A program made the translations under genes and the position numbers. The notes under the pieces are model-generated. The model ran no database searches. It was not told where the DNA came from and worked only from the letters and a program-made list of their open reading frames with translations. From Glutamicibacter sp. JL.03c (GTDB taxonomy: Bacteria; Actinomycetota; Actinomycetes; Actinomycetales; Micrococcaceae), in assembly GCF_025854375.1 (NCBI RefSeq), contig NZ_CP107575.1, positions 2,232,001 through 2,296,000 on the forward strand: a stretch of DNA of 64,000 nucleotides, written 5' to 3'. Positions 45,246-55,810 of the stretch are shown here, in pieces. Within the stretch, counting starts at the first letter, position 1. Every line of letters starts with the position of its first letter.

Positions 45246-46526
45246 TTAGAGGCCAGGGTAGTTGCGAGCGGTCTCGCCCATGTACAGCTGACGTGGGCGG
45301 CCGATCTTCAGTTCAGGATCCTTGATCATTTCGCGCCACTGTGCGATCCAGCCTGGCAGGCGGCCGATGGCGAACAGCACGGTGAACATCTTTTCAGGGA
45401 AGCCCATAGCGGTGTAGATCAGGCCGGTGTAGAAGTCCACGTTCGGGTAGAGCTTGCGCGAGATGAAGTACTCATCGTTCAGCGCGGTCTCTTCCAACTT
45501 CATCGCGATCTCAAGCAGCTCGTTCTTGCCCTGCTTGGCCAGCAGGTCGTGAGCGGTCTTCTTGATGATCTTGGCGCGTGGATCGTAGTTCTTGTACACG
45601 CGGTGGCCGAAGCCCATCAGGCGTACGCCGTCTTCCTTGTTCTTGACCTTCTGCATGAAGTCTTCCGGTGAGATACCAGAGGACTGGATCTCGCGCAGCA
45701 TCTTCAGCACGGCTTCGTTGGCGCCGCCGTGGGCTGGGCCGGACAAAGCGTGGATGCCGGCGGAAACCGAGGCGAACATGTTGGCTTCCGAAGAGCCAAC
45801 CAGGCGCACGGTGGAGGTCGAGCAGTTCTGCTCGTGGTCTGCGTGCAGGATCAGCAGCAGGTCAAGGGCCTTGACCACGTCTGGATCCAGCAGGTAAGGC
45901 TCGGCAGCGGTGCCGAAGCACAGGCGCAGGAAGTTCTCGACCATGTTCATCGAGTTATCCGGGTACAGCAGGGCCTGTCCGATGGACTTCTTGTGCGCAT
46001 AGGCAGCGAGCACTGGCAGCTTGGCCAGCAAGCGCAGGGTCGAACGCTCGACCTGCTCATCGTCCTTTGGATCCAGGGAATCCTGGTACCAGGTGGACAG
46101 CGCGGAAACTGCGGAGGACAGCACTGGCATTGGGTGCGCGTCACGCGGGAACCCGCCGAAGAAGCCCTTGAGCTCTTCGTGCAGCAGGGTGTGGCGGCGC
46201 AGCGAGTTGTCGAATTCTGCGAGCTGGTCTGCAGTTGGCAGTTCGCCGTAGATCAGCAGGTAGGTGACCTCGATGAAGCTGGACTTCTCGGCCAGCTGCT
46301 CGATCGGGTAACCGCGGTAACGCAGGATGCCTGCATCGCCGTCGATGTAGGTGATCGCGGATTTGGTGGCCGCAGTGTTCATGAAGCCAGGATCGTAGGT
46401 CACGTTCCCAGTGGTCTTCAATAGTGGGGCTACGCTGAATCCGTCATTGCCTTCAGCAGCCGGAATTACCGGAAGCTCAAGATTGGATTCTCCAAAGTGT
46501 AGCTGTGCAGATGTAGTATCTGTCAT
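45246..46526 (-). CDS. gltA: citrate synthase GltA (type I)
   Basis: Condenses oxaloacetate and acetyl-CoA to citrate. Active-site segments are LHADHEQNCSTSTVR (His), GPAHGGANEAVLKML (His) and MGFGHRVYKNYDPRA with the catalytic Asp later in NVDFYTGLIY. At 426 residues it is the long, hexameric NADH-type class. The ATG at 46526 has AGGAGA 5 bases upstream; an in-frame start 16 codons earlier lacks a ribosome binding site. Likely monocistronic. Confidence 0.96.
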   Translation of the reverse strand: MTDTTSAQLHFGESNLELPVIPAAEGNDGFSVAPLLKTTGNVTYDPGFMNTAATKSAITYIDGDAGILRYRGYPIEQLAEKSSFIEVTYLLIYGELPTADQLAEFDNSLRRHTLLHEELKGFFGGFPRDAHPMPVLSSAVSALSTWYQDSLDPKDDEQVERSTLRLLAKLPVLAAYAHKKSIGQALLYPDNSMNMVENFLRLCFGTAAEPYLLDPDVVKALDLLLILHADHEQNCSTSTVRLVGSSEANMFASVSAGIHALSGPAHGGANEAVLKMLREIQSSGISPEDFMQKVKNKEDGVRLMGFGHRVYKNYDPRAKIIKKTAHDLLAKQGKNELLEIAMKLEETALNDEYFISRKLYPNVDFYTGLIYTAMGFPEKMFTVLFAIGRLPGWIAQWREMIKDPELKIGRPRQLYMGETARNYPGL

Positions 46527-46624
46527 TGCTTCTCCTAACCGGAAAGCGTGTAGTTCCGAAAGGTCAGTCGTCACCGTAGAACATACCGCGATTTGACCCC
46601 ATCCCGCTAATCAGGCTGTCATCT

Positions 46625-47740
46625 TCACCGGTTGGCGGAAGAATTCAGCCGTTCAACGGCGGCCGCGATCCGTTCGTCGGAGGCGGTCAATGCCACGCGC
46701 ACGTGGCGTTCTCCTGCAGTTCCATAAAAGGCACCAGGACCAGCGACGATTCCCAGCTGCGCGAGGGCGCCGATGGTTTCAAAACTTGGACGGTCCTGGG
46801 TGCACCATAGGTACAGGCCGGCCACCGAATCCTCGATTCGCAGGCCGAAGTTTTCCAAGGCGGGGCGCAATGCGTCGCGTCGGGCCCGGTAGAGCTCTCG
46901 TTGGGTGGCTACGTGCTCGTCGTTGTTCAGCGCCACCACCATGGCGTGCTGGATCGGGCCAGGCACGATCATCCCGGTGTGCTTGCGGCTGTTGATCAGC
47001 GTCGGCATGAGATTTGGCGCGCCAGCGACAAAGGCCGCGCGGTAGCCTGCGAGGTTTGACTGCTTGGAGAGCGAATACAGCGCCAGCAGGTTGTCCAGGT
47101 TGCCGCCGTTGACCTTCGGGTCCAGGATGCTGGGCACCTGGCCTTCGTATTCATCCCAGCCAAGTTCTGCGTAGCACTCATCCGATGCGACAACGGCGCC
47201 GATTTCCCGGGCCTGCTCGACGATTATCTTCAGCTGCTCGGCGCTGGTGACCTTGCCGGTGGGGTTGCCAGGCGAGTTGACCCAGATGAGCTTGACGCGC
47301 GAGAGCTCTTCGTCGCTCAGTGCATCAAGGTCGTCGGTGGCAATCGGGGTCGCTCCGACAAGCTGCGCGCCAATGTCGTAGGTCGGGTACGCGATTTTTG
47401 GACGCACGATAATGTCCTCAGCGCCGATGCCCAGGAACAGCGGCAGCCAAGCCACCATTTCCTTGGAGCCCACGGTGGGCATCACGTCATTGATCCCCAG
47501 GCCAGTGATTTGGCGGCGGCGTTCGAACCAGTCCACGATGGCCTGGCGAACTTCAACGGTTCCATGCGTGGTGGGGTAACCGTGCGAGTTCGCGCCGTCG
47601 GCCAGCGCGTCCTGGATGAGCTGTGGGGTATCGTCAACCGGCGTTCCGATCGACAGGTCCACGACTCCCCCTGGGTGCTTTGCTGCCTGCTCGCGGTATG
47701 GAGCAAGCTGGTTCCAGGGGTAATCGGGGAGCTCAAGCAT
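46625..47740 (-). CDS. dapC: N-succinyldiaminopimelate aminotransferase DapC
   Basis: PLP aminotransferase of fold type I acting in the succinylase branch of lysine synthesis. The PLP lysine is in YSLSKQSNLAGYR; WVNSPGNPTGKV and SDECYAELGW are typical of class I/II enzymes. At 371 residues, with the N-terminus LPDYPWNQLAPYR, it matches actinobacterial DapC. It follows fdxA by 11 bases, the same pair as Rv1177-Rv1178. Confidence 0.93.
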   Translation of the reverse strand: MLELPDYPWNQLAPYREQAAKHPGGVVDLSIGTPVDDTPQLIQDALADGANSHGYPTTHGTVEVRQAIVDWFERRRQITGLGINDVMPTVGSKEMVAWLPLFLGIGAEDIIVRPKIAYPTYDIGAQLVGATPIATDDLDALSDEELSRVKLIWVNSPGNPTGKVTSAEQLKIIVEQAREIGAVVASDECYAELGWDEYEGQVPSILDPKVNGGNLDNLLALYSLSKQSNLAGYRAAFVAGAPNLMPTLINSRKHTGMIVPGPIQHAMVVALNNDEHVATQRELYRARRDALRPALENFGLRIEDSVAGLYLWCTQDRPSFETIGALAQLGIVAGPGAFYGTAGERHVRVALTASDERIAAAVERLNSSANR

Positions 47741-47751
47741 GAAAGTAAAAC

Positions 47752-48075
47752 CTAGCCTTGGTTCTGAGGTGGCAAAGCACTGACGAATGGGTGGTCAGTA
47801 CCGGTGTTACCAATTTTAGCGGCGCCGCCCGGGGAACCAAGTTCATCGAAAAAGTCGACGTTCGCCTTGTAATAGTCGGCCCACTCGTCTGGCACATCAT
47901 CTTCATAGTAGATGGCTTCAACGGGGCAGACTGGTTCGCAGGCGCCGCAGTCTACGCATTCATCCGGGTGAATGTACAGCGAGCGCTCGCCTTCATAAAT
48001 ACAATCTACCGGGCACTCTTCGACGCAAGCCTTGTCTTTCACGTCGACGCACGGCTGAGCGATGATGTAAGTCAC
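47752..48075 (-). CDS. fdxA: 7Fe ferredoxin FdxA (FdxC-like)
   Basis: Small electron carrier with one [3Fe-4S] and one [4Fe-4S] cluster. Cysteines are in [18 protein letters not shown] and [19 protein letters not shown] at 48075 gives the usual [14 protein letters not shown]; a GTG eight codons upstream is less likely. The C-terminal ~40 residues are the typical extension ([18 protein letters not shown]). Heads an operon with dapC. Confidence 0.95.
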   Translation of the reverse strand: MTYIIAQPCVDVKDKACVEECPVDCIYEGERSLYIHPDECVDCGACEPVCPVEAIYYEDDVPDEWADYYKANVDFFDELGSPGGAAKIGNTGTDHPFVSALPPQNQG

Positions 48076-48255
48076 GAGGGCCGAGACCTTTCCTTGCACT
48101 TGGTGTTTTCAACACGAGCCGGCCGGATTCCTGGATGCTCTTTGAATCCCCTACCAGCTCAAACTACAGTCTAGTCCTGATATCAATACATCAATGCGCC
48201 CGAGAGCCTGCTGTGACGTAACCGACCATTCACATTTCAGCTCCAGAGGGTTTAG

Positions 48256-48534
48256 ATGAATTCTTCTTACGAAAAGATGACGCGGAAAATGCTTAGTTTT
48301 AGTGATGTGACTCCCGGTGAACGCATAGTTGTGCGTTATCGCTTGTCCGTGGACGCCGCAGGCGTTGGCGGGCACTTTAGCGATGCACTGGGCGAGTTGC
48401 AGGCAGTCACCGATGAATCAATCAGTGTGCAGACGCGCTCTGATCTGGTGGTCATCCCCCGTTCAATGATCACGCACGCCAAATTGGTTCCGCCGGCCCC
48501 GGCGCGTCGCCGGCCGCGAACGCCAAGGCACTAG
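48256..48534 (+). CDS. small protein resembling the N-terminal domain of Rv0428c-like acetyltransferases
   Basis: A 92-residue stand-alone beta-rich domain: PGERIVVRYRLSV, SDALGEL, SISVQTRSDLVVIPRSMI, then a proline/arginine-rich tail PAPARRRPRTPRH. This pattern resembles the SH3-like N-terminal part of some actinobacterial GNAT proteins, but no GNAT domain follows. It is divergent from fdxA and 96 bases before the ArsR gene. Assignment is from memory of sequence pattern and uncertain. Confidence 0.6.
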   Translation: MNSSYEKMTRKMLSFSDVTPGERIVVRYRLSVDAAGVGGHFSDALGELQAVTDESISVQTRSDLVVIPRSMITHAKLVPPAPARRRPRTPRH

Positions 48535-48630
48535 CGCTCATCAAGATCTATCCGGTGCTGGAATCCGCTGACTGGCAACATGTGATTTGATACTGCCAAT
48601 CACTCGCCGATTTTCCCGTATGCTGTTTTT

Positions 48631-49161
48631 ATGCCTTCTGACAAACTTGTCCAATCGCGAGCACGTGCACTCAGCTCACCGCTGAGGCTGCGTATTCTGC
48701 GTTTGTGCCTCCATGAGTCACGAACGAACAAGGAAATCGCGGACATCCTTGATCTGAACCCGGCCACTTCCCTGCACCATGTGCGGACGCTGGTGAGCAA
48801 CGGCTACCTCGCTCCAGAGGAGGCCCGTCGCGGCAATCGCGGCGCGAAAGAAGTTCCTTACCGAAGCACGAAGCAGTCCTGGGGAACACGTATCCCGGAC
48901 GCAGCTCCAATGCTGGTTGATACTTTCCTGCAGGAAATCGAAGGCCTGGATCCCCAGGAAATCCAGATCATCCGTGTCGGCCTGAAACTCAGCGACGAGT
49001 CCCGGCAAGAGATGATGTCCCGGCTTCGAGAAGTCATCGAGGACTATGCGATGCGCGATCCTGAGGAAGATGGCATAGCAACATCGCTATTCCTGGCCCA
49101 CCACTTGGACATCACTGGCAATTCCAGCTCCGAGGACCCAAGCGCCCCCAGCGTCAACTGA
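48631..49161 (+). CDS. ArsR-type winged-helix transcriptional regulator
   Basis: A 176-residue regulator. Residues about 8-60 form the winged helix (LSSPLRLRILRLCLHES, NKEIADILDLNPATSLHHV, VSNGYLAPEE), followed by a basic wing (RRGNRGAKEVPYR) and a C-terminal helical domain resembling YdfA/Fis-like helix-turn-helix 20 proteins. No metal-binding cysteines. Target unknown; the hairpin after it marks the end of transcription. Confidence 0.85.
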   Translation: MPSDKLVQSRARALSSPLRLRILRLCLHESRTNKEIADILDLNPATSLHHVRTLVSNGYLAPEEARRGNRGAKEVPYRSTKQSWGTRIPDAAPMLVDTFLQEIEGLDPQEIQIIRVGLKLSDESRQEMMSRLREVIEDYAMRDPEEDGIATSLFLAHHLDITGNSSSEDPSAPSVN

Positions 49162-49169
49162 TATTAAAT

Positions 49170-49210
49170 GCAGAAGGTGAACTTCCCGATCGGGGAAGTT
49201 CACCTTCTGC
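49170..49210. terminator. bidirectional hairpin, ArsR gene / small membrane protein
   Basis: An 18-bp perfect stem (gcagaaggtgaacttccc and complement) around gatcg, between two convergent genes. No strong T-run. Confidence 0.8.
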
Positions 49211-49212
49211 GT

Positions 49213-49650
49213 CTAGTTCTGACGGTGCTGTTTGCGAATCACTCGCAGGGCCAGCACCAGGCCGATGATCGCAGGAACAATCATTCCGTACATCCACAGG
49301 GCCGAGGCTAGCGCCGGGCCGGGCAGATACTTGTAATACTGCATGCCGAGGATCAATTGGTCATTGCCCACATAGGAGATCAATCCTACGCAGACATAGC
49401 AGCCAATGAAGCCCAGCGCTCCGGACCACAGTTTTCCGGAGGATACCGCGGCCCAGTAGACCAGAAGGCCCAGGAGCAGCCAGGCGACCGCTACGCCCCA
49501 CACCAGCGGAACGTCATTGCCGACGTAGCTGATGGACGCGTGGATAGCAGTGCCAAGAAGTCCTGCAACCAGGGCAACAACGACTCCGCGCCAGAGCGCG
49601 GAGAGGTTGCTGCCTCGGGTTTCGCGCTGGTTAGGAGCGAGCGCGTGCAC
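49213..49650 (-). CDS. small four-helix membrane protein
   Basis: About 145 residues with four hydrophobic segments (GVVVALVAGLLGTAIHA, LVWGVAVAWLLLGLLVYWA, GALGFIGCYVCVGLISYVG, MYGMIVPAIIGLVLALRV). The motif SYVGND occurs twice (ISYVGNDVPL and ISYVGNDQLI), suggesting an internal duplication of two-helix units. Its start overlaps the typA end: GTG at 49650 has AAGG upstream, and GTG at 49665 is also in frame. Coupled to typA. Function unknown. Confidence 0.75.
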   Translation of the reverse strand: MHALAPNQRETRGSNLSALWRGVVVALVAGLLGTAIHASISYVGNDVPLVWGVAVAWLLLGLLVYWAAVSSGKLWSGALGFIGCYVCVGLISYVGNDQLILGMQYYKYLPGPALASALWMYGMIVPAIIGLVLALRVIRKQHRQN

Positions 49651-51538
49651 GGGTTGCCTTGGCACGGTCGTTGGCGTTCAGCAGTACCTTGCGGATACGG
49701 ATGGCTTCCGGGGTGACCTCAACGCACTCGTCTTCGCGAGCGAACTCCAGCGACTCTTCCAGAGTCAGGGTGCGTGGTGGGGTCAGGTTCTCGAAGCTGT
49801 CCGAGGAAGCTGCACGCATGTTGGTGAGCTTCTTTTCCTTGGTGATGTTCACGTCCATGTCGTCGGCGCGGGAGTTCTCGCCTACGATCATGCCCTCGTA
49901 AACCTCTTCGGTTGGCTTCACGAAGAAGTTCATGCGTTCCTGAAGGTTGATCATTGCGAATGGAGTCACAACGCCAGCGCGGTCGGCAACGATGGAACCG
50001 TTGATGCGGTATTCGATGGCACCTGCCCATGGCTCATAGCCTTCAGCCAGCGACGAAGCGATGCCGGCGCCGCGGGTGTCGGTCAGGAAGCGGGTGCGGA
50101 AGCCGATCAGGCCACGTGCCGGAACCATGAATTCCATGCGAACCCAGCCGGTGCCGTGGTTCGACATGTCGGTCATGCGGCCCTTGCGCGAAGCCAGCAG
50201 CTGGGTGATAGCGCCCAAGTACTCTTCAGGTACGTCAATGGTCATGCGTTCCATAGGCTCGTGGACCTTGCCATCGACAACCTTGGTCACAACCTGTGGC
50301 TTGCCGACGGTCAGCTCGAAGCCTTCACGACGCATCTGCTCAACGAGGATAGCCAGTGCCAATTCGCCACGGCCCTGGACTTCCCAAGCGTCCGGACGCT
50401 CGGTTGGCAAGATGTTCAGCGAAACGTTACCGATCAGTTCCTTGTCCAGGCGATCCTTCACCTGGCGGGCGGTGACCTTGGCGCCCTTGACCTTGCCCGC
50501 CAGTGGCGAGGTGTTAATACCGATGGTCATCGAAATTGCTGGTGGATCGACGGTGATCAGTGGCAGCGGCTTAGGGTTCTCGAGGTCGGTGAGGGTTTCA
50601 CCGATCATGATGTCTTCGATACCGGCAACTGCAACGATCTCGCCTGGGCCAGCTTCTTCAGCTGGAACACGCTGCAGGCCCCTGGTAGCCAAAAGCTCGG
50701 TGATCTTCACCTGCTTCATAGTGCCGTCCTGGCGGGCCCAATTGACCTGCTGGCCCTTGCGCAGGGTGCCGTTGATCATGCGCAGCAGAGCCAGACGGCC
50801 AAGGAACGGCGATGCGTCAAGGTTGGTGACGTGTGCCTGCAGAACTTCGCCCTCGTTGTAGGTCGGTGCAGGAACGTGCTTGATGATGGTCTCGAACAGC
50901 GGCTCAAGATCTTCGTTGTCTGGCAGGGTGCCATCGGCTGGCTGGTTCATCGAAGCGTAGCCGGCCTTGCCCGAGGCGAAGACAACAGGAACGTTCAAGA
51001 TGGCGTCCAGATCCAGATCCGGGGCTTCATCAGCCAAGTCGGAAGCCAGGCCCAGCAGCAGGTCCATGGAGTCTGAGATGACGCCATCGATGCGGGAGTC
51101 AGGGCGGTCGGTCTTGTTGACCACGATGATGACTGGCAGGTTGGCGCCCAGTGCCTTACGCAGCACGAAGCGGGTCTGTGGCAGTGGGCCTTCGGAAGCG
51201 TCAACGAGCAGAACCACGCCGTCCACCATGGACAGGCCGCGCTCGACCTCGCCACCGAAGTCAGCGTGACCCGGGGTATCGATGACGTTGATGGTCATGT
51301 TCTTGCCGTCAGCAGCTGGGCCGTTGTAGAACACGGTGGTGTTCTTGGCGAGAATGGTAATGCCCTTCTCGCGTTCCAACTCGCCGGAGTCCATCACGCG
51401 ATCTTCGGTTTCACCATGGCTGTCGAATGCGCCGGTCTGCTGAAGCATCGCGTTGACCAAGGTGGTCTTGCCGTGGTCAACGTGTGCAACGATGGCTACA
51501 TTGCGAAGTTCATCGCGACTAATGGTGTTAGCTGACAT
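49631..51538 (-). CDS. typA: ribosome-associated GTPase TypA/BipA
   Basis: Translational GTPase of the EF-G type involved in stress adaptation and 50S assembly. G1 [10 protein letters not shown] (residues 18-27), G3 [13 protein letters not shown]4 [11 protein letters not shown] are intact; EF-G-like domains and the TypA-specific C-terminal domain ([16 protein letters not shown] region) follow. The ATG at 51538 gives [15 protein letters not shown]; the in-frame extension to 51628 is upstream leader. Length 635 is typical. The tail RARARS is basic. It is followed by the small membrane protein gene. Confidence 0.95.
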   Translation of the reverse strand: MSANTISRDELRNVAIVAHVDHGKTTLVNAMLQQTGAFDSHGETEDRVMDSGELEREKGITILAKNTTVFYNGPAADGKNMTINVIDTPGHADFGGEVERGLSMVDGVVLLVDASEGPLPQTRFVLRKALGANLPVIIVVNKTDRPDSRIDGVISDSMDLLLGLASDLADEAPDLDLDAILNVPVVFASGKAGYASMNQPADGTLPDNEDLEPLFETIIKHVPAPTYNEGEVLQAHVTNLDASPFLGRLALLRMINGTLRKGQQVNWARQDGTMKQVKITELLATRGLQRVPAEEAGPGEIVAVAGIEDIMIGETLTDLENPKPLPLITVDPPAISMTIGINTSPLAGKVKGAKVTARQVKDRLDKELIGNVSLNILPTERPDAWEVQGRGELALAILVEQMRREGFELTVGKPQVVTKVVDGKVHEPMERMTIDVPEEYLGAITQLLASRKGRMTDMSNHGTGWVRMEFMVPARGLIGFRTRFLTDTRGAGIASSLAEGYEPWAGAIEYRINGSIVADRAGVVTPFAMINLQERMNFFVKPTEEVYEGMIVGENSRADDMDVNITKEKKLTNMRAASSDSFENLTPPRTLTLEESLEFAREDECVEVTPEAIRIRKVLLNANDRAKATRARARS

Positions 51539-51684
51539 GCGTGAAGGCTCACTTCCGCTCGAGGATTTTGGGTCTAAGGAGACGGGGCCAAAGTCGACCC
51601 AACAAACTAGTTTACGCTGTTCCTGCAAATACTCCGGTGCTCTGTGTCAGAACATACAAGAATTTCACGTAAAGTCGCGGGAAA

Positions 51685-52227
51685 TCAAAGGTTGGATTGG
51701 GTGGAAATCCAATATCGAAGGGTCCTTGTGCCGTCTGGAGCATCCAGATGCGGTAATTGCTGATCCAGCTCCCCGCCGCATTTGAGGATGGTGGCGATGG
51801 AACCGGCGTTGGTGCTGTCGCAGGTGACCAATGCCTGGTCCACTCCCGCGGCTCGCACTTCGCGCAGGCCGAACTTGCACAGGGCCGCGGCCACGCCACG
51901 GCGCCGATGCCCGGGAACGACCCCGTAGCCGATGTGCCCGCCGGATTGGTGCAGCCAATCATTGAGTTCGTAGCGCACGGAGACACGCCCTACCAGTTCT
52001 CCGTCGTCGAAGGCGGCAAAAAGCGCCGAGCGCACCCAGCCATCGGGAATGCCTTCTGCGCGCCTTCCCGCGCTCATCCGGTAGATGAACTCTTCCCACT
52101 GCTGATCTGCGGACCAGGTTGGCAAGAATTCGAAGTCGTCGGCCAGCATCGCATGATGAGCATCGATGGCTTGCTGCTCGTCTTGACTAGCTAGTTCGCG
52201 AAATTCCAGGTCGGTGGTGAAGCTCAT
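51685..52227 (-). CDS. GNAT family N-acetyltransferase
   Basis: A 180-residue GNAT. The acetyl-CoA loop is IGYGVVPGHRRRGVAAALC (about 98-116), preceded by GRVSVRYELND. Substrate unknown. It lies 47 bases after thiF on the same strand and 146 bases before typA; it may be read from the thi operon. Confidence 0.85.
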   Translation of the reverse strand: MSFTTDLEFRELASQDEQQAIDAHHAMLADDFEFLPTWSADQQWEEFIYRMSAGRRAEGIPDGWVRSALFAAFDDGELVGRVSVRYELNDWLHQSGGHIGYGVVPGHRRRGVAAALCKFGLREVRAAGVDQALVTCDSTNAGSIATILKCGGELDQQLPHLDAPDGTRTLRYWISTQSNL

Positions 52228-52274
52228 GCCGCAATTATGCCAGCCAGTGCGATCCGGTGGAATTCCGGTTCTCC

Positions 52275-53419
52275 CTAGTAGGTGATTTCCCGTCCTTCAA
52301 CCTCTGCAAACCATTGCAGCGTCCCGCCCTCAAGGCTGTAGATCTTGCGGTGCGCTGGCTGTCGCTGCGCCAAAGACCGAGCGGCTTTTTCAGAGCGGAC
52401 ACCGCTCTTGCAGACTGTCACCAGGCTGTGGGCATTCTCAGGCAATTGCGGGTAGTCGCCGGCGAGCAGCTGTTCCAACGGCACATGGACGCTGCCCGGA
52501 ATCGCCGCGATGTCCCGCTCCCAGGACTCGCGCACATCGATGACGAGCAATTGGTGCAGGGCTTCCAACGACTGCAGCTCTCGCACGCTCAGCGATGCGA
52601 CCGGGTCCTCGATGGCACAGGCAACCGGCTGGTAGTCCCCCAGCTCGCTCACCGCCTCCCGTTGCGGGTCCGCCGTGAATCCCAAAGTCCGCACGCTCGC
52701 ATTCAGGGCATCATAGAGCCACAGCTTGCCGCTGAGTGTTGCCCCGATCCCGGTGATGAGCTTGAGCGCTTCGGTGGCCATTACCGAACCGACCACTCCG
52801 CACAATGCTCCGAAGACCCCGCCTTCGGCGCAGCTCGGCACCGAATCAGCATCAGGAATATCGGGGAAAATATCGCGCAGCATCGGACCGGTTCGCGGGT
52901 CGAACACCGATACCTGTCCCGAGAACTGGAAGAGCGTTCCCCACACCAATGGCGTCCCGGTGATTTCCGCCGCGTCCGAGGCAAGGTACCGGGTGGCAAA
53001 ATTGTCGCTACCGTCGATGACCAAGTCATAGGACTCGAAAAGTTCAATCGCGTTTTCTTCGCTCAGGCGTTCGTTCAGCGGATGGATGCGCACTGTGCTG
53101 TTGAGTTCTCCGGCCAGCCGCTGCACGGAGGCGACCTTGGGCAACCCGACATCGGTTTCCCGATGCATGATCTGGCGCTGCAGATTCGAGAGCTCAACGG
53201 TGTCGTCATCCAAGACCCCGATCTGGCCAACGCCCGCGGCGACCAGGTAGCTGGCGATCGGGCTGCCCAGTCCCCCGGCGCCGATGACCAGGACCCTGGC
53301 GTTGATGATGCGCCGCTGGCCTGCTTCGCCGACCCCCGGCAGGGTCAGGTGCCGCGAATAGCGGGCCAGCACGCCTGGGTCGATGCTTGGCGCCGGTTCG
53401 CACAGCGGCGGGCGCGGCA

Positions 53420-53420
<1 letters not shown>
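52275..53420 (-). CDS. thiF: ThiF/MoeB-type adenylyltransferase fused to rhodanese
   Basis: Activates the C-terminal Gly-Gly of ThiS as acyl-adenylate and, through its rhodanese domain, can supply the sulfur. ATP-binding GAGGLGSPIASYL is at about residues 47-59, VPSCAEGGV holds the conserved cysteine, and the rhodanese loop LVTVCKSGVRS near the end has the persulfide Cys. No paired CxxC zinc motif is visible. MoeZ/MoeB is an alternative name, but linkage to thiS and thiG favours thiamine. Starts inside the thiG stop (TGATG). Confidence 0.9.
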
Positions 53421-54482
<1,062 letters not shown>

Positions 54483-54486
<4 letters not shown>

Positions 54487-55607
54487 CCGAGGTGCTCCAG
54501 TGCGAGAGTTGAGGAATGGGTTGCAAATCGTTGGGGGTCAACGTCTTCCAGCATGGGATGCGTGGTGTTGTTTTCGATGAGGTCGGCGGTCAGTTCGGCA
54601 CCCAGTGGGCTCAGCAGCACGCCGTGCCGCGAATAGCCGGTGGAGAGCACCAACCCTGGGTCCAGGCGCCCTATCAGCGGGCGGTCATCGGCGGTGGCTG
54701 GCCTTGGACGGGCCATCACTTCGTTCAATGTGCAGTCGCTGATTCCCGGCACGAGCCGGCGTGCATCGTCCAGGAGCGTGTACATGGCGCCAACGTTGAC
54801 CTCCGGGTTGCCGTCTTCCCTGACGCTGGCCCCCAGCACCAGGCTTCCGTCCTTGCGCGGGACGAGGTAGACGTTGCGCCGGTGGACAATGCCGCGCACA
54901 ATGCGGTTGAGCATGGCGCAGCCCGCGGGACCTTGGATCCTGAGGATGTCGCCGTATACCGGACGCAATGGAAGGCCTTTGAGCCCTTGGATGGTTCCGA
55001 GGGCGGTGGCGATGATGGTTTGGTCTGCTTCCAGTACCTGCCCCGTCGAGGTGCGCACGGCGCTGGTTCCTGACTCGTCGGTGAGCAGTTCTTCGGCTTG
55101 TTCGCGGATCACGTGATGGCCGAAGTGCTTGAGCAAGATGCGCACCACGCTGCGCGGATCGATCTGGTGGTCTTCGGCGCACAGCACCGCTCCGGCGATA
55201 TTGCTGGCAAGGGCTGGCTCCAGGGATCTGGCCTGGCTTGGCAGGAGTTTTTCGGCGCTAAGTCCCAGCGATGACTGCAACTCGACGAGCTCGTGGAGGG
55301 CCTCGCGGTCAGCGGGTTCGGCGGCTATGACGAGTGTGGAACTTTTAAGGTAGTCCGGGCGCGCCCCGGTGGCCGCTTCGATGCGATCAACGAACAGAGG
55401 ATATCCGGCATTCGATGCGGCCAGCAGCTGGTGCAACGGGCCTTGGCCCCACACTGTTTCCGCTGCCGGTGCCAGCATTCCGGCTGCGGCGTAGCTGGCA
55501 CCCTGGCCGGGAGCAGGATCGATGATGGTGATGCTGTGACCGCGCGAGCTCAGCTCGAAGGCGGTGGCGAGGCCGATGATTCCGGCGCCAACAATATTGA
55601 CATGCAC
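54483..55607 (-). CDS. thiO: glycine oxidase ThiO
   Basis: FAD enzyme oxidising glycine to the imine needed by ThiG; used where ThiH is absent and oxygen is available. The N-terminal FAD motif VGAGIIGLATAFELSSRG and YAAAGMLAPAAE are typical, with the C-terminal TGYSRHGVLLSP. The GTG at 55607 lies just below the TPP riboswitch, whose 3' strand contains the ggaagg region, so translation start may be masked when TPP is bound. Confidence 0.93.
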
Positions 55608-55617
55608 GGTGGCACGA

Positions 55618-55703
55618 TTCCTTCCTACGGCGGCATGACCCGCATCAGGTGTAGCGGTCGGCTCAGTGCCCTCTCAGCCTGGTCGAGTCAGGCTCCCGCG
55701 GAG
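55618..55703 (-). promoter_or_regulatory. TPP riboswitch (THI element) of the thi operon
   Basis: Read on the minus strand the element carries CTGAGAGGG, then ACCTGATGCGGGTCATGCC and CGTAGGAAGG, matching the conserved THI-box parts. It lies 10 bases before thiO. Binding of thiamine pyrophosphate would lower expression of thiOSGF. No separate terminator hairpin is seen between it and the start, so control of translation initiation is likely. Confidence 0.95.
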
Positions 55704-55711
55704 TAATTGCG

Positions 55712-55717
55712 ATTATA
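55712..55717 (-). promoter_or_regulatory. -10 element of the thi operon
   Basis: TATAAT on the minus strand, just upstream of the riboswitch. The -35 region is weak (gctttt at 17 bases). Confidence 0.6.
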
Positions 55718-55810
55718 AGCATGATGCAGCTCCTAAAAGCGAACTGTTCTTGACTTAGTGACGTCATCTTTTGTGATGTACTAACTGACATGGAGAAACA
55801 GGACTATCCC

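Noticed and set aside
49532-51076. Open frame of 514 codons on the plus strand opposite typA
   Set aside because: Antisense to typA; no domain pattern.
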